From Ridgeia piscesae (Eukaryota; Annelida; Polychaeta; Sabellida; Siboglinidae), in assembly GCA_025642075.2 (NCBI GenBank), contig JAODUO010000971.1, positions 12,501 through 76,500 on the forward strand: DNA of 64,000 nt. The letters run 5' to 3'. Numbering within the stretch: position 1 is the stretch's first letter; every line of letters begins with the position of its first letter. The notes below the pieces were generated by a model, which did no database searches, had not been told where the DNA came from, and was given only the letters and a program-made list of their open reading frames with translations. The position numbers were made by a program, and so were the translations under genes. Positions 24,641-36,152 of this stretch are shown here, piece after piece.

Positions 24641-24878
24641 AGTAGCTCAGTTTAAAAAAATATTAAAAATATACCGTGACACTGTGCTTGTCAAATTATG
24701 GTGACAAGTGCTGTAAATTATATGTTCTTATGTTTGGGCTGTGGTTGTTCAGCCGCTTCACTCCCCCTTTAATGTTAGATACTACCATTGTCTTGTAGGT
24801 AGAAACTACTTGTCAATTGTGTACATTTACTGTATTGTTGCTGATTGTTCTTGTGAGCTATTTTTCTAGTACGACAGC

Positions 24879-26112
24879 ATGACGTCTCATTCGTTAGCTG
24901 TGTTTTCCGACTCGATATACAAGTACCTTCCTTCAACTGTGGATGGCATCGAGTTTGAACTGCATTGCAGACGTGGTGCGTGTGTTGATGGCATACGCCG
25001 AGGTAAGATATATATTTGTGTAATGAATTCATGCGGGTCTAGCTGGTACTCCAGAATGTTGTGTAGCATGTTTGATGACGCAAATTGTTAGTGTTACAAG
25101 TGAATGATGACTTTTTGTTGTTGCCAATGGCAATGGCTGTGAATAAATGTGGATATCCAGTGGCCACAGTTTAAAGTGGGCTTTGCAGTTTTCTTAATTA
25201 GTGATTGATGTGGAAGCACGTGCATATAAGACTAGCTACGCTCCTGACAATGATGTTTAAAATCTATAATCCAAAGTAAGTTATTTTACTCCACGTATCA
25301 AAATGTGAATACTTACGGTTTGGATAAATGTTGATAATTATTTAATTTACAACTTAACTAATTTCAGAGTTAGCTGAGGTTGAGCTGAAAGTTGTCGATG
25401 CAGTCCTGTTGCATGTGGCAACAAATAACATGGCAGCCATATGGAGTGACATCCGTCGACTTGAACCCTACGTTACTTCAACATCGCAGACTGATTCAAG
25501 CTGCCAAGGATGCATACCCCAGAGTGCCCATCATAGTGTCTGGTGTACTCCCGCGTTATGATAAGTAAGTTGACTTTTAGAGTATATAGTAATAAGTTAA
25601 TAACAACAATAAAATTATCCAAAATACTAATAGGGACATATTTAACAGTCAGTACAGATTGAAACTGATGGTGTTTCGTAAAGAAAATAAATAAGTTGTG
25701 TAAGGAATTATATTTTCAGAATGCTGATTTACAATAACAGCTTTCATTTACAAAAATTCTATATATAGAAGGCAACAAAATACATTAAACATGTACCCAG
25801 TCTATATAATTTGGATAGTACCACATAAAATAGTTTTATGGTGAGTGAAGAATAGTTGTGCTTCTTTTCTGCAGTGAAGACTTGCACAACACCAGCATCT
25901 TGTACAATATCAGACTGCATCAGATATCTCCCCAGATTGCTGGTGTTACATTCTGGGATTGGGGCGACATCTTCACTCGACCAGCATTGTTCAGCGTTGA
26001 CGGCTTGCACCCATCACGCGAAGGCAACACCTTGCTCCATGCGACCACAGCTAACCGAGTCCTGCAACTACTGTCACATGACAGTAGGGTTGCTCGTGTC
26101 ATGTACGTTTAA
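24879..26112 (+). CDS. SGNH/GDSL-type hydrolase domain gene, three exons, one frameshift
   Basis: Exons are 24879-25002, 25368-25564 and 25875-26112, joined through GTAAGA/TTTCAG and GTAAGT/CTGCAG sites with matching phases. Exon 1 holds the block I nucleophile region (AVFSDSIYKYLP), exon 2 a block III-like LLHVATNN, and exon 3 the terminal acid/His block DGLHPSREG. The length of about 185 residues suits one SGNH domain. In exon 2, near 25462, the frame must slip one base between DIRRL and LLQHRRLIQAAK; the downstream half (PRVPIIVSGVLPRYD) is clearly in the other frame. So this is either a young pseudogene or an assembly error. SGNH domains of this type are common in invertebrate mobile elements and their derived genes. 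The next segments encode a zinc finger and a Ulp1-like protease on the same strand. Confidence 0.65.
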
Positions 26113-26233
26113 GGTGGCACTGCTTGACATGAGGAATGTATTGTTATTTACCTGAGGTGTATTATGTTGTATGCATAATGTGCTGCTAAGACATGTGAAT
26201 GCTGGTGCATATAGTAAAACCAAAGTTGAATGT

Positions 26234-26530
26234 TTACAGAGAGGCGGCGATGGTAGCTGCGGAGCTGTCGCGCACCCATGCAGACCATCGGCAACGGATG
26301 GAAGCAAGGTGCGAAACAACACTTCCAGGATACTGCAACCCTCCAACTACCAGCAGGAGACAGCACCAGTCCGGGTGTATGGCAACTACACACCACCTGG
26401 TAGAGGCCACCCTTCTGGTCCTGCTATTGACATGCCCGAGTTGGAGGACCACATCATCATGAACGTTGCGGGAGTCTACATCGCCTTCCATCTCGGTCTG
26501 CTGCATCCATGCTGCACAGTATGTGTTGTG
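26234..26530 (+). CDS. Possible exon, Pro/Gly-rich, unrecognised
   Basis: A frame open across this interval gives NYQQETAPVRVYGNYTPPG and IDMPELEDHIIMNVAGVYIA, GC-richer than its surroundings and preceded by TTTACAG. It lies between the SGNH and protease parts on the same strand. Exon limits are uncertain and another frame is open for part of it. Confidence 0.35.
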
Positions 26531-26682
26531 TTCAATGCAATTTGTGAAACTGTTTAAAACATGACAAAAGTGTGAATGGCCGCAATAGAAAAGATTTTGT
26601 TTTGAGAGAGGAGGGACATTGAAATGTTTTAATGCAGTCCAGGTTGCTTTGTGTAATCATTGTTTATAAATGTTCATTTCAG

Positions 26683-26786
26683 CACCACTCTGCCACGAGT
26701 GTGCATCAGCCGAGGAATCGACCCGAGAAGTCACGACAGAGACAAGTGCCACGTAGTCCTGGTATTCACTGTGCCTTCTGCACCAG
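26683..26786 (+). CDS. Short exon carrying the first half of a C2H2-like finger
   Basis: Preceded by ATTTCAG. It ends ...SPGIHCAFCT with CxxC. Joining to 27247 in phase 2 gives CAFC-x12-H-x4-H (HVLTEH). The donor would be CCAG|GCATGT, a GC-type donor, which is uncommon. The upstream part is basic (NRPEKSRQRQVPR). Confidence 0.5.
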
Positions 26787-26960
26787 GCATGTATTTATTT
26801 TGACGTCATTATTTGTTAACATCTGATCATAAGTTGATAATCAGAAAGTTGTATGGATGTGTGATTCAGCATAGAACATGGATGTTACCAGATATTCATA
26901 AGTTTAGTGGTGATTCATGTGTAGTACTGGTTCTGAATGTGTAAATATAGGTAAGTTATT

Positions 26961-27066
26961 AGTTATATAACACAGTATCCAATCCTAATGACTGCACAAA
27001 GTACTTTACACTTTATTCCCTGACAGATCTGATCAGTCAAACACCATCTTGACCTCTCTGTGCAAA
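26961..27066 (-). mobile_element. SINE family A, 3'-end fragment
   Basis: Contains the family tail in reverse (TATATAACACAGTATCC) and ACACCATCTTGACCTCTCTG. It lies in the intron before the finger/protease exon. Confidence 0.7.
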
Positions 27067-27246
27067 TGCTATATTATGATTGATTAGTTATATAATGTAT
27101 ATAAAGTAATGTAATACCTGTCCTTTTAAGAAATAATTTAACAAAACGAAATATGCTTGTTAATTAGTGTAAGATTATTCGAATTGTGATATTAATTGGT
27201 TAATTGAAATATAATGGATTAGCATTGTGTGCTTCTTTTGCAATAG

Positions 27247-28784
27247 TGGCAGCAGGTCGGACAATGTCTTCTTAGACCATGTGCTGACTGAACATCGCGA
27301 CAAGTGCAGAGGTCCAGAGACGACTGGTGACAATGGTGGTCACTCGTCTTCATCAACTAAGTCACTGAACTACACATTGGAGACTTCAGTGTCTGATGCG
27401 AAGAATGCCAGGGGAACATGCGGAGGTCCAAACCCTCCAAAGGTAAGTAAGCAAGGTAAGTCTGTGTCACATTGTACAGTGACTAGGAAGGTATTGTTTC
27501 AGTCAACATTTCCAGAGGTAATTAGGTCTGGTAGAGTTGAAATAAATTATGAAACAAGCATGAAATGCACTTCTCTTGACCCTGATCAATATAATTGCAT
27601 GCCTCCATTATGTCAGATAGATGAAATATTACAAAATGTAAGTGAGGGTGAAGCAGAAATTGTGCTCGACTATGGATGTTATTCAGTGGAAACTATGACT
27701 TTTCAAAAAATTTCATGCTGGTAAGGTTATTCAGGATCAAGTAAGAAATGAAATTGACTGGGCAAAGCAAGATAATTACATGACAGTAGATGCTGTTTCA
27801 CATTTTGATAAAAACTATTTACAATCTTATTTAGAAATTGTTCAGAACCATGCTGAAAATGATGTAGTCTCTATAGCAGGTTATAAATACTACATCGATG
27901 ATCTTACATACCTTTTTAGTGAACGATGGCTTTCAAGTTCTCTTATATATCAGATATGTGTAATGTTAAACACCAAATTAAAATTTAAATTTAAAAACCC
28001 TTTGGGATATTGTGCATCAGATGTAAGCTCAGCCAGATTTTTTTCAAAAAAGTTAAAGAGTTTGCAGATATTAAGGAAGGGCAGCTGATTTTGATTATAC
28101 CTGTGGGGTGCTTGATGGAACTTTTTTAGGACAGTATCAAATAACTAATGAAGATGGAAGTAAAAGTACTGTGAATTGTAATCACTTTGCACTGGCAGTG
28201 TATTCATTAGAATTTGATTGGTAATTTATGCAGACACTCTTGGGTGGGGAATACCAGATACAGTTAAAACCATAAATTTTGAATGTTGCACAGAAAATGG
28301 GGAAAAACCCTGTCCTTTGTATAACATGTGTCACCAATCTGGTAGTAATGTAAATAATGCTACACACCAATGCACAAATATATGTGCACGTAGTTATCCT
28401 TTACAGACATGTTCCAGTTTCTGTGGTGTTTCAGTAATTGTAGGTGCCACATTGGCATGTTTATGCCGTAACGGTTTCTGTGGTCTCTCTGGTATTAATT
28501 CACAACTGTCATATGGTAATATTGCTTATCTTAGAAAAATATCATTGTATTCAAATTTTTTGAGAAGGGTGATAATGCACTGGATTATAGCAGGCACAAT
28601 TAATGTGAATATGTTAGTAGTGAATCTTCCTAGCAGTAACAGACAGGAATGCAAGAGTACACTAAATGCGGATGGTCCACACACTGAAGGTGATGAAAAG
28701 TACATGCAGCGGTGTGAGAATATGGGTAATTTTATATTTGCTACTACTATTACTATATGTACACGTACAAGTCTAGAATATTAA
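27247..28784 (+). CDS. C2H2-like finger plus Ulp1/C48-like cysteine protease, frameshifted
   Basis: After CAATAG the frame gives GSRSDNVFLDHVLTEHRDKC, a Ser-rich linker and a region to YCGV-free 27724. After a one-base slip the protease domain follows: ERWLSSSLIYQICVMLN (substrate-side helix with Trp), NHFALAVYS (catalytic His), YADTLGWGIP (catalytic Asp) and QTCSSFCGVSVIVGATLA (Gln oxyanion and Cys nucleophile). This His-Asp-Gln-Cys order is that of the Ulp1/SENP (C48) fold. The frame changes at about 27710, 28050, 28127 and 28218, three of them at A6 or T6 runs. The reading may thus be a decayed gene or affected by homopolymer errors. Ulp1-like proteases are known passengers of several large eukaryotic DNA transposons; no transposase was seen. 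The role, deSUMOylation-type cleavage, is inferred. Confidence 0.6.
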
Positions 28785-29300
28785 TTTTATGGAAGGCTTA
28801 TTATATTTATCTTTTATCTGTGTAGAATGGCTATGAGTATGAGATTTCTGAAAATATGCTACTTTCACGAAGGCTGTATATTTACTGGTGAAAATAAGCC
28901 ATTCACATCCCACGGGTGACTGGCACTGTTCTAAGTCTAACTGGCCTACCCTGGGTAGTCGCAGGTTTTAAATTTTTGTATGACATTTTATTCAACTTTT
29001 AACAAACGATGTAATTATTTAGATTTAATAATTTTTGTTGTTGCATGTTTAAGGAGTGAATACTTTTAAATAGCTGTTGAGTTAGATGGCAAAACTTGCA
29101 GTTTCAAGGGACACAAAGTCTTTTGTGTTTTTTTATTATTGCAAAACATGTTATACAGTATAAATTATACCTATTATAGCATACCGACTGTCCAAAGATG
29201 CTTTCATGTCCTATTTTGGTTTTGAAATAAAAGTGGTAAGTGTACTTATGTATCGTTTACATCAACCATGAGGCATTTTCAAAATTTGAGACGGAAATGC
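28785..29300. other. Intergenic, nothing recognised
   Basis: AT-rich sequence after the protease frame. AATAAA occurs near 29226 and could end an upstream transcript. Confidence 0.35.
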
Positions 29301-29304
29301 ATGA

Positions 29305-29327
29305 TCACGTGATGCGTTATCACGTGA
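29305..29327. promoter_or_regulatory. Two TCACGTGA E-box palindromes, 15 bp apart
   Basis: TCACGTGA at 29305-29312 and 29320-29327. This is the E-box bound by MiT/TFE, USF and related bHLH-ZIP factors. They lie about 37 bases before an ATG (29364). Single copies occur near 31445 and 32631. Confidence 0.5.
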
Positions 29328-29363
29328 ACACAAGTTGCCGGCTTCATATTTGTTGTCACAACA

Positions 29364-29446
29364 ATGGGGGTAAGAGAAAGCCCCCCTGGGGTTCCCCTAA
29401 GGTTGCCTAAAAGAAACGAAAAAGTGGCAGAAGGTCTGCTTGACAC
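29364..29446 (+). CDS. Possible small first exon, unrecognised
   Basis: Starts in good context (CAACAATGG) and reads MGVRESPPGVPLRLPKRNEK then VAEGLLDT up to a GTACGT donor. Frame continues to a stop at 29488 if unspliced. The twin E-boxes directly upstream make a promoter plus first exon plausible, but no second exon was established. Confidence 0.3.
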
Positions 29447-29489
29447 GTACGTTTTCCAACTTACATCTTGTGCCTATACACTATAGTGA

Positions 29490-31740
29490 CTGACATCACA
29501 TCATTAATGATGGTGCCTCGTGACAGTCATGTCAACTGTTGTTTATGCGACAGTGGTCAAGGCATTTTAAAATGTTGGCTTATTGCATTTACCTACAGAT
29601 TTAAAACAATTTATCCATAATATTACTTATAAAGGACATTGTGAATTTTTTTGAATTATTATGAAGTGTTTATTTTGTTATTAAAATAAAGACATGTGGT
29701 AGCGCTCCCATGCCTTGTAAACCCCACTGCAGTCCTCGGCATATTCTACGCTGACCTTAAGTAGAGTTGTTACTGTTGCACTTAACTTGATGACCTGGCA
29801 GAACTATCATGCTGGTCAGATGATGCTGCCACCGAGAAACATTGTATCTGCATTCTTCTACAGCCCACATGTAGGTCTTATGTCATAGTTGTTTGTGTTG
29901 CAAATTAATTCCTGTTTGTTTGGCAACCAAGATGCAGGCCATAATGAAGAAAGCATTAATATTCCTGCATATATACATTGATACGTAGGCAAACTTGACT
30001 GTAGATCAATGCATGTCAGAGATGTCACAAAAGCAGCTGAAGTTATTAAATAGAATCAATGCGTGTGCACACAACATGTAATGTTTGCATAAGGAACACC
30101 AGCAGGATGTGAACCTGCCACACACAACACTGAATCGATATTACCATAAACTGTCCAAGTGAACAAAATGGTTAGACAAACAACTGACATTGCTTTTGCA
30201 TTACAACGCAGTATTCTAAATGCAATCAGTCACAACGGTATTTTATATTATGAGAAAATTGTAATTTATCTGACAGGAATACATAATTATTAGTATACAA
30301 TCTAAAAAAAGTATGCAAAAAATTCATTTTTCTGAATAACACTGCTAACTGTGTTTTGAACTCTTCTTTTGTGCAAACACATCCTCCGTCATTATGGATG
30401 TCAAACAGCCTATTTGAACGATTGTTTCTACCTGAAAAAAAGACAAATTACAAAACCAGTACAGTTGTTTCCCACAAGCATGAATTCTTAATGGTGGGTT
30501 TTTACAACAGAACATGTTGCATTTTCTGACAATATTCAACATTTTCTCTATTTGATTATCATCTGTATGTCTAATGACATCCAAAATATGAATAGGGTAT
30601 GTGTGATTTAATAAACATTAGGTTTAATGTGAGGTATGTGTATAAAATATTTATGACATTGCTTTATTGACTAATACAATGTAACTTTATAAAGGCTACA
30701 AAATTTTTCAAATTAGTGTCTTCGCAAGAATGACACTATTGGTGGCACTCCAGTCAAGAAACTGACAAGTCACATATGTAACAATTCTTCTCTACACTGC
30801 TCATTTCTCCTGTTCAAGGGTTTTTGGCCACATTCTGCCGGTCTATCCCATTTCCTTTGTTTCTTTTTCAGTGTCTCTGTGCTAAGCCTTCTCTTCACCT
30901 CTTACCTGGTGTTTCCATATCTTGGCTTAACAATGAGCGCTACATGAGAAAAATATAATAGTTGTTAAAATATAATGAACAAAAGCAGTCATTAAAATCC
31001 ATCAATACACAGTTAAATCACAATAGATGCTTTTTAAACTACACGAATGTCCTCCAATATATAGTTAACCAGTAACTACAAGGCAACGTATCTTTCAATA
31101 ATATATTTTTCCACAAACAGAACGAATTAATTGAAGTTTATCATGATAATGTGCTATAAAAGAGCAATTTCAAAGATATCCATGAAATTATGTAATTTAT
31201 AAAATCTAGGAAAAAAGAGGGAATCCGGAAGTGGGAGACACTGGGAACATTCTGCCTATAGGACAATCTAATGGACTACTTGGGCTCGGGACTCCGCTTT
31301 GGTTGCTCCTTACAACGTTCCCCTGGCGAGAAACGTCACGACCTTCAAACCTCACAACTGATCAGTGCTACGAGAAAGGGAGGGAGTATCTGCCCCTAAG
31401 CCCGGCGTGCCATTGCCGGATGTGACGCTCCATATTGCGAGCATCACGTGATACACCCTTTGCCACAAGGCATCGAATACACATCTGTTACAATTATAAT
31501 AGCAATTTCCTTCCTTTATATACCATATAGTGTTTGACTGTCGAGATTGTGGTATCAACTTGTCAGAGCTTAAACTGATATATATATTTCCAGTGAAGTT
31601 ATTTGTATTTTAGAATAGCGTTAAAACTTCGTTCATATGTTATAGTATATCATATGACACATTAAACATGTTAACATGTGAAACTATAATTATTCATCCA
31701 TGCAGATTTATGGATAGGTATGTTTTACAACAGGCGACGT
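29490..31740. other. Intergenic, no supported gene
   Basis: On the minus strand, about 30230-30430, a frame of some 68 codons follows a good acceptor (TTTTTTTCAG, near 30433) and includes DIHNDGGCVCTKEEFKTQL. I could not link it to other exons. The rest is AT-rich without motifs. Confidence 0.3.
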
Positions 31741-31746
31741 GAAACC

Positions 31747-31772
31747 AAGATGGCGCACCCATCGTCGCCATT
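31747..31772. promoter_or_regulatory. Inverted pair of YY1-like sites
   Basis: AAGATGGCG and, a few bases on, CGCCATTTT, facing each other. YY1-type motifs mark metazoan promoters around the start site. No adjacent gene was identified on either strand. Confidence 0.4.
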
Positions 31773-32046
31773 TTGTCCTTCATAATATGTAACGAGGAAT
31801 TACTTTAAAATGTTGATACATAATTCGCATAATTCCATATAACTCAAATTGGTAAACAAAAATACATAACATAAAATAATAAACATATAACAGATGTAGA
31901 CTTAGACAAATTTAGCTATTATATTTCAGATATTATCGACACAATTAGCATAGTGATCATAATTTAGTTTTCCATATGCGTGTTGGCTTAAACAGGCAAA
32001 AGCACTTGTCCCAACAATGGTATTGACTTTGTGGACAAAAACTAGA

Positions 32047-32352
32047 TCATAAAGATATGATCGAAGCTAGGCAACCTTTCTCATCGGAGTAACCAATGAA
32101 TTTAAAGATAATAAGATATGGGATAGGAAGACAAAGCAATGACTTTAGAAGCCGCATAGAACGAATAAAACATGGAGACATAATCACAATCCTTGCTAAG
32201 CAATTATGAACACATTGTAATCTTGTGATGCTTTTAAAGGTAAAATCATGATAGAGGGAATTACAATAGAAACATGCATTGAATAACGAATATGATAATA
32301 TGACGATATTGGAACGTACGACCATTAGTTGCCTTTCTAAATACCACAACAA
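32047..32352 (-). pseudogene. Non-LTR retrotransposon RT C-terminal fragment
   Basis: The frame contains LQCVHNCLARIVIMSP, RSMRLLKSLLCLPIPY and LIIFKFIGY. This matches the pattern of the post-catalytic 'thumb' region of LINE reverse transcriptases (RLQ..QN.AAR.....LK.LHWLPV..RI.FK). The catalytic part is absent. The fragment is heavily diverged and non-functional. Confidence 0.7.
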
Positions 32353-33010
32353 ACGTTCATACCTTCGAATAACTGCATTGTGAAATCTGTGCCCGTCCTC
32401 GTTGTGTCTGTTGATATCCTAGTGTCTGCTGACATCTTAAACTGCACCTTGTGTGCAGCTTAGTTGAGACCAACTGTCACACTACATTGAGCGTCAAACG
32501 TCCATCTGCTACTGTAAACGACCCCAATCGAACAAACCTAGAAACATATTAAGTTGGCCTTGCACTGTTAACCGGGAGAACTACATTTTGATCCCAACGA
32601 ATCCATGCTATTGGTCGTTGCATCCTTCAGTCACGTGACTGAGAAATATCTGTCACGTGCAAGTCACCGATAAGGCGAAGCTAATTGTTGCGTTCTGGCG
32701 TAGCAACAAAACCATTAATAGGAGGCCGCAAGCTATGCCAAGAATGTCCAAAACCAATTGACGGATTGCATTGTCTGTGTTAAACTGTGATCATGTCAAT
32801 GAAGCATGGCAGGTATTACACAATTGCTTTGTATGGCATAAATAGCTTCGACGTTCGTGTGAATATGTGCAAATAGCCATGACCGAATCCATATGCGACT
32901 TAATAAGAATGAGAGAATGGGTTAAAAAAAGGAGTGGCGGGCGAAAACGTGGAGGAAGAGGGGTGCAACTGAGCAGAGAAGAGTGTGAAAGAATAGGGAA
33001 AACGGGACAG
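32353..33010. other. Intergenic with two CACGTG sites
   Basis: AGTCACGTGACT (32630-32641) and GTCACGTGC (about 32653) lie close together. The region is otherwise without a recognised feature. Confidence 0.4.
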
Positions 33011-34371
<1,361 letters not shown>

Positions 34372-34623
34372 ATAAGTGAGTAATAATTTAATGTTCAAGT
34401 TTCATTTAATTTATATCTTAATGAACGTAGCATTATTGGAAAAGGAAACAATATTTTGTCCCGTAACATGCAGCACTGACATAATTGTTTTGGCGTATCA
34501 TGTTTATTGAAATATTACATATATCGATAGTTGGCCGGGTTTTTATCGAATCACAAATTTGGAATACCCCGAATACAACTGAGTCGTTGGCTAAGTAAAC
34601 CGGTAGACCTAAGTACTTCCGTT

Positions 34624-34668
34624 ACACACACACGCACGTACGCACGCACGCACGCACACACACACACA
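34624..34668. repeat. (AC)n/(GCAC)n microsatellite
   Basis: Alternating ACAC and GCACGTAC-type units; Z-DNA-prone alternating purine-pyrimidine. Confidence 0.9.
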
Positions 34669-36150
34669 AGTTGATAAAATATGAAGTACTTGAAAATAAC
34701 TGTCGTTGTAGTACAACCAGGTAACTATTATTAACATACAACAGCGGTTGTTCAGAGACAGAGAGAGAGAGAGACATACGCGCATCTTTAGCACTGAACT
34801 GCCACGTCCTGTAAGCTATATACATCCACTTGCCACGCCCATCTTCCCAACGTATGAAGTATGACATTTAGTTATATGTGTAGCTTGATGATATATCAAA
34901 ATGTAATAACATGCAATATCATGTAATACAAGAAACTTAACACATACATAAAAGTAATAATGTAAATGCAACAAAACAATCTTACCAGGCCGCTGGTGAT
35001 AATTTACTACTGGGTCCCGATACAAGGTGTTGACTGGTGGATTGCTCAGGATATACATGTGCATAACAGGTTGTCCACTTTGTCGAGCAGGGCGTGATTT
35101 TAGACACTAGTGCCCTCTGGTGACTATGAATATCCACCAGGGTTACATGACGACGAGATAGATGACTAGCGCTGTGGTACAGAAAAGAAGGATAAGCAAA
35201 ACAATTACAAATACACCTACTAGGTTATATTCCCCTAGTATTATAACCCAGTTCACTCTATATAGAATTAGTATACAACGTATTAAATTACTTAATTAAT
35301 AAACTAAAACTTTGTTTCCGTGTTTTCTGTGAAATTAAAATTATTCATCCAATGTTCGTGTGAATTACACATTGAACATAATATTATTACAATTAATCGG
35401 AAAGCGACCGCACATTAACGCAATTAAAATGGTAAATTTGTATGAGCTTTACTTGCTTCTCATAAAGGTTTTCTTCCAAATTAGCGGCACTACATAAGAC
35501 GTCTGTTAAAAAGCAGCAACAGTTTTCTTGTATACAGAATGCTGAACAGAACGCTGGCACACTCCCATAACTGTCGACATGTTAGCAAAAATCTCTGTTC
35601 ACGACTTCATTTCAGTTTCATATATAATTATTTCATAATTACTGGTTATTTTGCATTTCATGTGTTTCACGTGTCCGTCCTGTTCGCCGGTGGAATCGCT
35701 ACGCTTCGGTGCGTTGCTATTCAGATTCGGTTGTTATAATTATGTTTGAGGGGGTGAAAGCCAGGGCACGAGTATGGCTGCAGTGGGCTTGACGATATGT
35801 TGTTAAATCATAAACATTACATTAATGTTAATATTAAGGCTATGCATGTTTACTCGGCTCAGTGTTCAATACTGCATGTTTCTATGGACATCATTGACCT
35901 GACGTCACTGAGACGCTAGATCAACGATTAGCGAATGGCAACCGAAACACCGGCCCGCGATCTCTGAGCGTCCCTCGTCTTCACCTACGGCAACGGCGCA
36001 TCATGGGACCGATGAACATCGCTTGAAGCGTCACTCGCCTTCAGCGACATTGCAGGCCTTTATGTGAACCGAAACTAGATGTTTCTTAAAGTCGACAGAT
36101 AAGCGCTCGCTCCGACCGAACAACAAAACGAAACTCCTGTCGGACATCCG
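34669..36150. other. Intergenic, nothing firmly recognised
   Basis: AT-rich, with a CpG-richer segment at about 35920-36150. Short open frames only. Confidence 0.4.
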
Positions 36151-36152
36151 CG

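Larger units (their letters stand above)
18589..24772. mobile_element. Possible 6.2 kb TTAA-bounded DNA element, decayed
   Basis: The left end reads TTAAAGGGGAACTGAAACAC. The right end, read inwards on the minus strand, is TTAAAGGGGGAGTGAAGCGG, 15 of 20 identical. About 155 bases inside each end the same-direction motif GCCATCTT appears (near 18752 and 24620). TTAA at both edges would be the target site. Inside I see no intact transposase, only a 109-codon frame at 19135 and acidic/serine-rich minus-strand fragments near 20240-20480. The end similarity is modest and could be coincidental. Confidence 0.35.
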
